Origin: Diploscapter coronatus
Lineage: Eukaryota; Nematoda; Chromadorea; Rhabditida; Rhabditidae
Assembly: GCA_964036155.1 (NCBI GenBank)
Contig: OZ038423.1
Coordinates: 1,488,001-1,552,000, forward strand
Length of the DNA: 64,000 nucleotides
Reading direction: 5' to 3'
A program made the translations under genes and the position numbers. Each line of letters opens with the position of its first letter. Within the stretch, counting starts at the first letter, position 1. Below, piece by piece: positions 45,261 to 56,800 of the stretch. Under the pieces are notes generated by a model. It was not told the DNA's origin and made no database searches. It worked only from the letters and a program-made list of their open reading frames with translations.

Positions 45261-47248
45261 TGTTTTGTATAGTATAGACTAAATATATCCCCCCTTAGGG
45301 CGTAACATGTAGTATATGCAAAGTGGAAAGCTAGGAATGCAAACAATCGGTCAGGCGGGGGAGGAAAGCGAGAGAAATAGTGGGAACACTTGGGAGAAAA
45401 AGAGAGGAAAGACGCGAAAAGAATCGATCACGCCTTGACTCTTTCGAATGCGATCGTTCATGATTCATCCATGGTCTTTTGAAGGCGAATATCAGTTGAG
45501 TTCTGTCTGACCCCGGAAGGCTGTAGAGGAGTGAGTGCTGTGTGTAAGGAATCGACGAGTATTGATGAGCACGAAAAACGTTTATTAATAACAGTTTGAG
45601 AGTGTTTATAGAGATCGAGGTGAGATATCTAAGGATAGATATGCAATTAGTGTGTAGTGAGATTATAGCATACAATTCATGTCTTAACTATCATTTCTGA
45701 ATTGAGGATTTCATTTAAAAAAGGACGGGAACATGGGTAGTCAGACTTAGGGAGGATGACCGTCAGAAAGCCCTTGCGAAATGTCCCCAGTATATTTTCT
45801 TAACATCTTCTGTCTCTAACTTTTCACTAGCCAAAATTTCACTTGTACGATGTGGTATCATAACTGAATTCGCTCGTGTGACCTACCCCCCTTATAGTTT
45901 ATTTTTGTCGGACGAAAGTGCTCCCTAGGTCTGGATATAACATATCATTGCAAAGTTTTCGAGGAAAAAATAAAAATTTAACCAAAACGAATAAGATTAG
46001 AAGTATGAAATTGAATCATAATTCTTTTTATTGTTAAGCATGAACACGCGACAAGACGAGTTCGTCAAAATGTCATCCGAAACACTAGCCTGATTGGCAT
46101 TAAACGATGACTGGATGATAAGGTTTTTTTCCTGAACACGGGGTATCTATCATCGTTTCCGCTCGTGGGAATCAATCTCCCATTTTCAGCCGTTCTAATT
46201 TTTACTTAAATTTTTTTTTAAATCTAGAAATTTATTAAGACGAAGTTAAAATTCTCTATAATGTTAAGTTATGTAAAATTTGGATAGATTTTCGATAGGC
46301 TATTAAATAATCAAGTTAAATGAACATGAAATAGCGAATGATATATTAACAAAACTAGAAAGACCTGTGCAATTCGGCCAAAATGTTGCCCATTCCTGAT
46401 GAAAAAACTTTTTAAACTACGACATGACAGATCTATGATACTATGGTACGCTTTTTTTTGTGTATTACGGCATGTTTTCTATTAAATTGCGGCAGGCTTT
46501 ATATTAAGTGACGGCACGATTTTCTTTATTTGTCATTACTGATTTCCATTCTTTTAGTCTTTTTTCAATGGCAACTTTTAAATGGCAAAATGTCGGTGTT
46601 AGAGAGTAAGAGAAGGAAGAAATGGCATGAAAAAGGCCATTTCGTCATTCTGTCATTTACAAGCTGCCACCTAGAGTTGATGATAGTGCATGTATTTTAG
46701 TTAAAGATAAATTTGAAATAAACCCAAAAATAGTAGTGCAGATGGTTGAAAGGTAATTGCTTTGATAGGCTTTCTTGTGATGGCTTATCATTTACCAGTG
46801 ATCCCAGCTGAGCTTTTTCCTTCCCAACTTTCTCAAGGGCACATATACGGGTTGAAGAGGCTTTTGCGGAGGAATGTAGAAGTTCTTCCTTGGTAACATC
46901 GTTGAATCCCATTTCCTCAAAAATAATGGATTATTTCGTTCATTTCGAAGCTAATTCTGAATTATAAATCATCTCACAGTCAGACTTTTTCTATTTTCAA
47001 TACTGAACGGAAGATATGGTGAATCTTATAAATGCAGTCACTATTCTCTTTCCAAATCTCTGGTTTCAGACTATCACGCTTCTACCAAAAACGCATTTTG
47101 CAAGGGGGCGGAGCTTGGGAACCCTACCTGTAATTGAAGCAGACAGTACAGTGAGTCGTCTTTTCAACGTTGGCTGATTGGAATGAAGAGAAGTGATCTT
47201 GGAACTGAATACCACGATATTTGTAAAATCGTTCTTAATTGAATATTA
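45261..47248. other. Intergenic region between F-box stop and tetraspanin start
   Basis: Holds a family E-related element (45735-45955) and a family D element (46560-46680). A 46790-46912 minus-strand open frame (MGFNDVTKEELLHSS...) ending at a possible donor is the only coding hint and is weak. Confidence 0.4.
46560..46680. repeat. Family D element
   Basis: AATGGCAACTTTTAAATGGCAAAATG at the left, CATTTCGTCATTCTGTCATTTACAAGCTGCCA at the right. Confidence 0.65.
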
Positions 47249-50123
47249 TCATACAATAAGAGTAGCAGCTGGAGGCAGTCGATTTGCGAAAGTGAGAACT
47301 CCACTCTCGAGTTTGGGAAGAATGCTCTTGTCGAGCAGAATCGCGATAGAATTCACATCGACTGCTGTATTCGAAATGTAGATCTCTCTCAGAGCTGGCA
47401 TGTCGTGCAGCATCTGAAGTATGGATGCATTTACTTGAATAACGACAAATTAATGATGAATTTTAGATTTTCAAATTTAAATCTGCGCAACTTCACATAT
47501 ATTTCGCGAGATTTTTTTTTCATTTGTTGCCAAAAATGCTAAAATCTTACATCTTCAATGTCCTTGCTGACCAGCTTTCTTGCATAGGCGATGTCGACTT
47601 TCTCGAGCAGCCTCAATCTCTGAGTGAGCAATTTCAATTGCGATCCGTCGATGACGACATCGTGCGAGCAGAATTCCTTGACCCCAGACGATAATGCAGA
47701 AATGAATCGAGTGATTTCTTCGGCCGGCGTTTCTCGTGGCAGATTCCTAAATATATTCGATGCATTGATGTTGTTGAATGATATCTCCATACAACAAGGA
47801 AATATTCTCAAGTTGCGTCAAATGTGGAAGGCTGTTGTTGACGGTGCTGATAACTCTAGGATCTGTCCAGCCGTGCAGCTCCAGAATTCGCAAATTCTTC
47901 AGATCCCGAAGAGCTGAAAGTAGTTATTGCTTAGGAATTATAAAATCTGTTGGAGTTAATCTATTTCATAGTTATCTGGAATTGGGGTATTTTATTATTA
48001 AAAATAGGAATGTGAATTCAGATTGATTTTCATGAATTATATCAGGAATTCAGAATTATTATATTTCTCGTTTTCTTTATCAAATTTTCTAAACTATAAA
48101 TTCAAAGTGACCTGCAGCGAATTCTGTATAATCGGCCATGTGCTGAGGGGTGGTCGGCCTTACATTTATACGCAGAGAAGTGACATTCGGAAGAGTGCAG
48201 GCAAAGGAGGCCATTTGGAATATTTCAGGGTGGACTTCCCACTGGTTCGGCACACTGAAAACATTACGTTCACAATGATTAGTTTCATCTATTATATGAT
48301 TTTGTCACAGATCGTCTTAACATCTCTAGAAAAATTAGTATTTTCTTACATTCCATATACACCCTCGACCCACTCGAATGCAAATCTCAGCCTCAGCTCT
48401 TTGCATTGACTCGACATTTCCTTCATCAATCTTTTGCATTCAGCGCCACTAAAATTTCGAACCATTACCAATTTTAGCTCTGATGATCAAACTATTCACC
48501 TACTGATCCATGGGAAATCCATGGAGATTTCCTCGAGGACATGGTTCATAGCCCTGAGTCTGGCTACGAATTCAAATGCCATTTCATACGAGAAATATCG
48601 AAGCGACAGTTTTTTCAATGACGTTGTAGCAAAAACCTAAATTAGTTTACTTTTTTATAATCCGTGTGTTTTCTTGCTTACAATAAGTTTGAAATTCTCC
48701 TCTTTCGAGTCAAACCAAGCGCCATCAATGTTGAGTTCCTTTATCCGCTGTGGAATCGGACATTCAGAAGAGGCCACTGAAAATAAGACATTGGAATGCA
48801 ATGTTTTAGAAACAAAAATAGTTATGGAAGATAGCTTACAGTATCGAATAGCTTGATCGTCGAATCCACATTGATTGAAGCTAATCCGAATTAGAAAAGG
48901 CAAATGAGTCGCTATACTTCGAAGCAGATCTTCAGTGATTATCAGCTGAATATCGATTTGGAATCATACTTTGAGTTTTTATCATTTACTAGATGATTCT
49001 TGGCTTCCCATTCGTGATCTTTTGCAATTCCACCCAATGTCAATCTTCGGATTTGCTTCGAGAACCTCTTTACCATCCCATTCATGACGGTCACTGAAAT
49101 TTTGACTCATTTCTCGATAACTCTTAATTTTTGCTGGCATCTACCTAGTCCAATTAGGTTATTTCTAACAACAATTCTTTTTCTCATTTCTGACTATTCT
49201 AATCCAAATAGTCTATCCTCTTTATATTTACAAAACTAAATAAAAAACGACTGACTAAATTCTTCTGTTTGATTTAGCAGATAATTGACTTCTTCGCCGG
49301 GCTCCGCAATATCCCTTCTTTCCTCCAAATCCTTCCCTCGTGACTGAAAAATAGAAATAAATTTTGTTGATTCATTAAATTTTCTCTCTCAGATGCTCAT
49401 TAAATCTGTCACATATCTTTTCCTTCACAGTTGCATTGTTTTCGATGAATGAACCGATCGCAATATGAATGCGTATTGAATGAATGAAGTGAAAAGACCT
49501 GGTAGGTGAGGCAGGGTTTATTGATGCAGAGATTGGAATATCGGAACGAAACCATGGAACAGGTCTTTCGGAATTGGATACTCAGATGATCTCGTTCAGT
49601 CCGGAAATTATATTTGGCTTTCCCGCTCAGATAGTTCATTCGACTGTTGCACAACTCGACCTCCGCTCGATCCTGAACATGAATTTTGATTGTTTTTGGT
49701 TTTTTTTTTCCATATATTCTATGAAAAATTTCTTTTTAATATATTTCTAATTTCGATCAAAGCTATTTACCACTTTGTAACAAATTTGTTGGATATATTG
49801 CAAATTCCAATTTACCCTAACATTCGATATGTATGAGAGAATGTGGCACATGATGAGGTCATTGCTGTAGACTGCTTTCCGCAGAAGTTTCATGGTTTCG
49901 AAATCATAATAGCTATTGTCTCCACAGGAGATGATTTCCATTTGTCTAAACGTTGTTCAATCAATCTCCCTTCAGTCAATTTCCAATTAGATTACTTTTC
50001 GTTAGCTTCCTCCTGAATTTCCTTGGATGTGCCGGCCTCTTGCGCTGGTTCATTATTCGACTGTAGCTGCTCATTTTGATTGTTTTGCGATCGAACCTCC
50101 CATCGCCTGCTGTTCGAAGACAT
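47249..50123 (-). CDS. F-box and leucine-rich-repeat-like protein
   Basis: Thirteen exons in phase: 49996-50123, 49816-49945, 49499-49672, 49256-49343, 48990-49093, 48840-48945, 48682-48776, 48500-48636, 48350-48448, 48112-48254, 47793-47913, 47551-47746, 47249-47413; 561 aa. After a Gln/Asn/Glu-rich N-terminus, residues ~72-105 (NDLIMCHILSYISNV RDRAEVELCNSRMNYL) have the pattern of an F-box: I-x-x-I-L-S-Y-I, then D-R-A-x-x-E-L-C-x-x-R-x-N. The rest has repeated leucine-rich-like units (IKELNIDGAWF; LKKLSLRYFS; VTSLRINV; LKNLRILELHGW; LREIYISNTAV), as expected for an SCF substrate adaptor. Homology is by pattern only; nematodes have very large, fast-evolving F-box families. The start lies 18 nt after a TTTCAG acceptor. 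Several donors were chosen by phase (GTCAGT at 49255, GTATGG at 47792), so exon ends there are less certain. Confidence 0.72.
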
Positions 50124-52246
50124 GCCGAATGAAGCCAACAGCTGAAAGACGTTTGTGAGTGCGTGGAGGATAAAAAAATGATATCAATAGAAACGGAATA
50201 TTTATTGACAGCTGATAAACTAATGTCACTGTCAATAGAACATTTCATGTGATTGCATAAGATGAAAAATTGTGAAACAGGGCGGACGAAAGTAAAAAAT
50301 TAAATAAAAAAACGAAATTGATTTTCGACACGAAATCGAAATTCTCGTCCAGTCCTATTGTAAAATATGGAATGGTATTTTCGAACTTTCTCTTTAAATC
50401 ATGTTTTTTTATTAATTTAATTAATAAAATTGTTTAAAAAATTTTCGAAATAAATATAGGAGGGAAATTGTTAGAGAAAGTTATAATTAAAGGACGAAGC
50501 AGATGCCACGTAGAGATTCTGCATTGTGGGGGTAGAAAGAAGAGGAAATTTGATCAGCCTTAGACTGTTTACGATTTATATCTTCGCTATTAAATAGCTT
50601 ATACTGGATATAATTTCCGTTAGATATTTCATCTCAATTTCATTTTTGGATAGACAATTGAATAATTCATCTACTTCAAGAGGTGGTCAATTGCGCATAC
50701 GGCTGAACCACAAAATGAAGGTCATTATTTCAGAAAAAATGAAGATATTAGTTTAATACGTGTACTGGAAAATACCATCTTGCATTTCTTCCGATGAAAT
50801 TTCACAAGAAAAGCGATGAGAAATCAAGACTGAATCTTCGAAATCGGCATAGAATGTCAAATATTTGTAATGCGATATTGGATGGTAAAGTCTCGATCTA
50901 ACAGCTCGATGAATATATGAATTTCGTGATAAATTAGAAATGGGAAGAGAAGTAGTGATGTGTAAATAGTCCTGCATAAATCAATCGATAGCCTTTAGCA
51001 TCAATAGTCTATGCAGATCAAGGGAATGTAGGTATTATGATTGGTGCAAAGAATGCAAAATATACTGCAATTATCGCCTCGATCTAGTTTAGATCTAACA
51101 GACTTTCAAATAGTTTTCCTACATTTTAGTTTAAATTTAACTATTGCAGAGCATAAAATGAAATTAAACAAACGAGTTGTCAGAATACCTATCCATTAGA
51201 TAAATTTTTGAAGCCGATTTCTCCATACATTAGCCGGTAAAAGTTTAGAAGCGATAATAATTTTTAGTTATCCTTTATAAGCTTAATAATCTTTAGCAAA
51301 TTCATCTTAGATTTGGCTTATCAACACGATTCTTGCCCCTAAATTATACTAATGTCAAATTCAAAAGGATCATACTAAAGAAAATTATTGAACCATGGAT
51401 GCAAAAATCCTATGCATTAGCAAGCTTTTGTTTGTCAATGTATTTATTATGCACTGATAAAATAAATTATCAAAATGACATTTTAAGGTACTTAACGTTT
51501 ACAATTTTAGTTCATACTAGAATTTATTAAATCGTTTTCAATGATCTAATATTTGGAGCAGAAAGATTTTATTCAAAATATTCAAATTCCTATTTCAAAA
51601 TATGGAGATTCGTTCTTAAACGCAATTTTATGATCGGCATTTTATCTACTTGCCTAAATATTAGTCACTCTTTAACATTCGAAAAATCGTTTTTATATAA
51701 CCATAAAATGGTGCTGTTTGTAGCTTTTCCTCTTATATTTATCAGAACGATACTAATAATATGTTAAGAAGATAATTGATAAGAAGGAAGTTCGGCGTAA
51801 AATTTTTGAGCAGCTTATAGATAACTAGAGATCTCTGATTATTATTGGTCGATGGCTCCAAATACTATTTCTCAAAAGAAACAAGGCATTTTCTGAGTAT
51901 TGCAGGATATATCGCACAAGCTGAGAATAAACGTGGAATTTTAGCTAGATAGTAAATGATTTGAAGGAAACTAAAGATGCTGAAAAAATATAAAATTTGG
52001 AAAATTATAGGGCTCGTCATAAATTTTAGCTATTCTTTAGTGATAAACTTGAAATTATTTCTATAACTAAGGGAGTTAAAATGAATAAATTAAAGATGTA
52101 GGAGAAGAAATCGATAAAGGAATTACACTGGAGAGAAAACACAAATGCTGTATCATTTATGAAAGGAACAAATAGCAATTCAAAGGGGCGAAATGATAAA
52201 AGAAAATACTGATAATATCAATAGAAAGCTGAAGAGCACGGCCTTA

Positions 52247-52339
52247 TGTTCTTTATGGCTAGGCTTTAGCCCCGCCCATCTGCAACCTTGCTGCGCCGTT
52301 GTGTATATCCGTGCAATCGCGCAGCTTTTGGCAATTGAG
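52247..52339. repeat. Two-copy repeat, copy 2 (GTTCTTTATGGCTAGGC)
   Basis: See 14604-14710; here GCCCGCCCATCTGCAACCTTGCTGCGC and CAATCGCGCAGCTTTTGGCAATTGAG are conserved. Confidence 0.7.
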
Positions 52340-53444
52340 TGAGATAATTCCTCGCTTTCATCAGTTCACCTTTTGAACGATCACTCATTTTATCGCATTT
52401 TCCCTCTTTTCGCAGGCATTTTTCTTCGAGCGTAATCACAGGACCTACGAAGGAATAGAGTTCATGGGGTCGTGAGAGGAAAAAATCGAGACCTAGTACA
52501 GATATTCAGGTTTTCTATTGTAAAAGGGCGAGCAATGTGGCTTCGTGGTATTGGAAGAAAAAGCGATCGATATTTGGAAGGAAAAGTCCGAAAGACTCGA
52601 TGAGAGACAATGCTAGCATGAGAGGGTAGAGAAAAAGGGATGAAAGATTAGTTGTGAACGAATAGTGGCCCTTTTTCACTGTATTATGCGTGGGGGCCGC
52701 AAAGAGTTTTGCAAAATTCATCATTTTCAGCAATTTTATACTCCAAATAATCAAATTCGATGTAACTGAAATATTGGTGAAGAAATTTTTGATCGAAAGA
52801 ACTGGCTAGACGGATTAGCGAAATGAACACGTTTTCGACTCATAAAATCGCCGCGAGCATGAGCGGACGCGCACCTCCTGATATAATTTCCTGGACAAAG
52901 TTCATCGAATCTGATGATGCCTTTTTATGCCCATCCACTTTGAAGAGGACTTGCTTTCCTATTTTGGGATTTTCAATGATCACTTTTCGAATAAAGCGAA
53001 AAATGCAAGAAAGCGGAGTTTGCGGTCCCTAAACATAAGGGAGCAAATGAGGAAAATGACCTGCCACCTGGGCGACATGGGCTGAAACTTGGCCCAAATT
53101 ATTGTTCGAACTCTTCTTCGTATTTATCATACTGTACTTTTCCGTAGTAACGATATTTCTATTTATTCACTTTTAAAGTGACAAGCAATTTGCATAATCG
53201 AATGAAATAGCGAATGTAACTCGTACGGTATTTAGGTAGAATAGAGATTATTATAAAAAAGATTAATTAACATTTAAAAAATATATTTGAAAGAAAGACT
53301 ATATGGCATAAATAATTCTCACACAATTTAGTATTCATTGAACATTTCCTAATTTAAGATCAATTATTCTGAAAATATCCGATGAATACATTACCCGAAT
53401 AACGAAAAAAAATTATATCTTTGGCTGTAAATAAAAAATCGACT

Positions 53445-53657
53445 ATTGTCAATGACCGACTACTTGAGACGATTATATGGCGTTTTCCTTTAATGCGCAG
53501 TAATTAACGCGCTGCCTTCATCAGACTTTACGTTATTATTACATACTACTCAAGGAATAAAATCGACAACTATTTGTGCATACGCAATGCACATTTTGCA
53601 TATTCGAAGTTGTGCATTGTTTACTTCGTCTCAGGTTATCGGTCAGTGACAATATAA
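53445..53657. repeat. Family B MITE, intergenic copy
   Basis: TATTGTCAATGACCGACTACTTGAGACG at the left, CGTCTCAGGTTATCGGTCAGTGACAATA at the right: the cleanest terminal inverted repeats of the family here. Confidence 0.85.
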
Positions 53658-53666
53658 GAACTAGCG

Positions 53667-53828
53667 GCGACCTGTAAATGACGGTAACGACGGAATGGCG
53701 TAACACGTTTTAGTATTTGACAAAACAGTAGAAAACGGTGGGTATTGTGCAGAAGAAAGGGAGCATTTCATCGAATACTAAAAAAACGTTACGCCATTCC
53801 GTCATTACCGTCATTTACAGGCTGCCAT
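53667..53828. repeat. Family D hairpin, copy 1
   Basis: CCTGTAAATGACGGTAACGACGGAATGGCGTAAC pairs with GTTACGCCATTCCGTCATTACCGTCATTTACAGG; loop ~70 nt. Ends 21 nt from the vWA gene's stop codon. Confidence 0.9.
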
Positions 53829-53849
53829 ATTTAATTGATTTCGAATGAA

Positions 53850-56800
53850 CTAATTGGCAATACAATCGTCTGTGAAGTCGTTGAATCGATCGTAGAAGTG
53901 TTCGATGTTGAAATCATCGAAAACGTGCTCCTTGTTGCAGCCGGAAAGCGATTCCAATTGCTGACGGCTGATCTTTCGCTAAATTTGGTCACTTTGAAAT
54001 TCAATCATACAAAGAAGAGATTGATTAACTTCAACTCCAAACCAATTGAAATTGACTTGAAATGCTAAAAATAAAATACGAGCTTATTTGATGTGTAGAA
54101 ACCAGTCTGTAAATGACGTAATGACGAAACGCCCTTTTAGTATTTGAAGAAAACGTCAAAATGATGGAATGCGCCTCTTTTTCTGCACAACACCTATCGT
54201 TTTCTATTGCGTTCTGTTAAATGCTAAAAACGCGTTTCTCGTCATTTCGTGCTACGCCATTTACAGCCTGTCGAAGAAAAGTCAAGAAGTTCTATGTGTT
54301 GCATTTCATTTATATGCTTACCCGATCAACCGTAATCGCATAAGTATCCCGAATGTGGTTCCTCAGTTTGGCAGTGTCCCTGGCGACTCCCTCTGCCGGC
54401 GAGCCGTCAGTCAGAACTATCGCTACCGATTTGGCTCTTCCAGGTCGAGCTCCACGGGCCTCGCAATATTCTGTTACGGCCTAAAATTGCTCTTAGCTTA
54501 AATTTAGGGCTTAAAATTTTGGATATTAGTTGTCAACATTACAATAAGAAGAAAGACGAAATAGCATGGGAGCACGCGCGATGGCAGACAACGAAAAACG
54601 AGAAAAATCACTCGTTTTTTTTTCGTTGTCTGCTTCCACGCGTCTCCATGCTATTTCACTTGTCCTCTCGCTGTAATGCGTTAATATGCCTGTGTCCGAA
54701 ATTTTAAACCTTGTTTAAATTGAATAGTTGAAATTCCTACTTACCTTCATCAAATCTGAACTACTAGTCGGGGAATATTCAGTTTCAAGAGGGATATCGC
54801 GAAGCTCCCTCAGAACTCGAGTCTTGGTCTGATCCTGAGCAAAGGTATGGATCACCTTCACTTGATTCCGAGCTGCGAATTTGATGATAGATACCTAAGA
54901 CATTGAGAATGATTGAGTTTTAAGTCATTTTAAATTTACTCGAGCATTATTGTATCCAACTCTGAGCATATCGATCATTTCGGACGTCATTTGTTTCTGC
55001 TTTTCGAACGTATCATCGTCATTCGCCGAGGAATCCAACACAAACAGCACGTCAAGCATGCAGCCTAGAGTAGTATTGTTGCAGAGAAGAAATACAAAGC
55101 TTAGATTATTTAAAGTTTATATGCATTTTGCTGAACAAATTTATTTGGTGGTTCAAAGTCACCAGGTTTATATCCATCAGGCCTGTCAATAATTAACGGT
55201 GCTCTAGTGAATCTCTGCGCGCTCAGTGTGGCGTAGGAAGACAATCTGATTGCTGTAGGCCTGGTATATCGAGAAGGCCTCGTCGTCACGTCAAATTCCT
55301 CCGACTCCTCGAAATTATGTGGGATATGACCGAATTTGATGCTAAAATATCATTTCATTGATTATTCTCGGAAACCGCATGACATTCAAAGCTTCAAGAC
55401 ATGCGAAAAAATGTATGGTTAGGGTAGGGTATTGATTGATAGGCTTTCTTTCCCCCTCGCGCTATTTTGATGTCTTGAGTTTTGAATGTCGTGTGGTATT
55501 TTCAAGTTGCCATTTCATTCAAGTTTTTTTTTTTTTAAATCTTACTTGATCGCATTCTTTAATGATGGATATTTGATAGTCTTAGATTTAGGATTTTTCG
55601 GCGAAGTTGTAGTAATTTCGCCAGCTTTCACTCCAGATTGATCGAGATTAGAAATTTGATCTGAAGGTGGGCTTGGAGCAGGAGGCCCGGGTTCAACTCT
55701 GATAGGTGCAGCTTCAACTTCGGCCACTCTGATTTGAGGCGGGACTCCAAGTTTATCCACTTGCGCTTGATCGTCACCAGATTCGGGAGAATTCACGGAT
55801 TCCGACACCACGTCGCTTATAGCATCCGGTTCCTTCACGTCGTCAATTGCTACAGAATCTTCCGATTTCGTTGGGTTACTATAATTTAATTTTTGTTTTT
55901 CAATTAAGAAATCAATATTTACTCGGAATGTTCGGCTTTCAATTCAGTAGTTTTGACTGCAACTGCTTCGATCGCCTTTCCAAGTTTGGCATCCAATCTA
56001 TCAACCACTTGCTTCTCATCGTCGATGCTTCTGGTAATATCATCTTGTAATTCGCCATTTTTGACAACGGGCGGTCGATAACTTGGGACGTCTCTCTGCT
56101 TCGGCTTATCGCCACGATGTCCCTTCTCAGATTTTACAGTGTAGTCAGCTGGTGGTGTCCTTAATTATTTGAATCTATGATTTACATTATGGTCTAAATA
56201 GTTATAGTTTAAATAGCAATTAATACGCGTAACATCGTCATTAATTCAAAATGCTACGACTAATCTTGCAAAAAACTAGGTTTTAAATGTACAATTGCTT
56301 TGCATATCCTTAATCGCATTACTTTTATAAATTGCTGTTGAAGTTATCTAATGATTATCTAATGAAAGAGTTGAATTACATATAGGTTTGCTCGTGGACC
56401 CCGTCCGAGTTGTCGAATTTTCTCGCTCCTCTATGTCGAAGAATTTCCTCAGGCAGACCGGCATCCTTGCCCTTTTCTTTATGGCCGGCACTGGTGTTTC
56501 CATGAGCTGTAGCCGCTTTAACAGGCTTCTTGGTTTGTGATTTCTCGTTCAGCGTCTAGAATTTTTAAATGGAAAATTTCTTTTCATTGGCAACTTGGAA
56601 AAGTAGTTGCATCGTGTTGCATACAAAATAGTGTGGGGAATAGAATATTTTGCCCTAACAACTCATATAGCTATTTCGCATACAAAACGATGCGCAGCTA
56701 GTTTTTCAAATTGCCTTCTCATTTCATTTATTTTACCGGGACATTATTCTTGCACTCGGCGGTATTCGACATGAACGCTATTTGATGCAGTTTCTGAGCA

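Larger units (their letters stand above)
50124..53849. other. 3.7 kb intergenic region, F-box start to vWA-gene stop
   Basis: Mostly AT-rich with no accepted gene. Contains copy 2 of the GTTCTTTATGGCTAGGC repeat (52247-52339), a family B MITE (53445-53657) and a family D hairpin (53667-53828). The open frame 52823-53032 (plus) has no recognisable motif. Confidence 0.4.

Noticed and set aside
45331..45675. 114-codon minus-strand frame upstream of the tetraspanin
   Set aside because: No motif, no splice sites linking it to the tetraspanin frame, and repetitive composition.
46790..46912. Minus-strand open frame MGFNDVTKEELLHSSAK ending at a possible donor
   Set aside because: No partner exons with matching phase and no recognisable family. 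It could join the tetraspanin start in frame, but the gene is complete without it.
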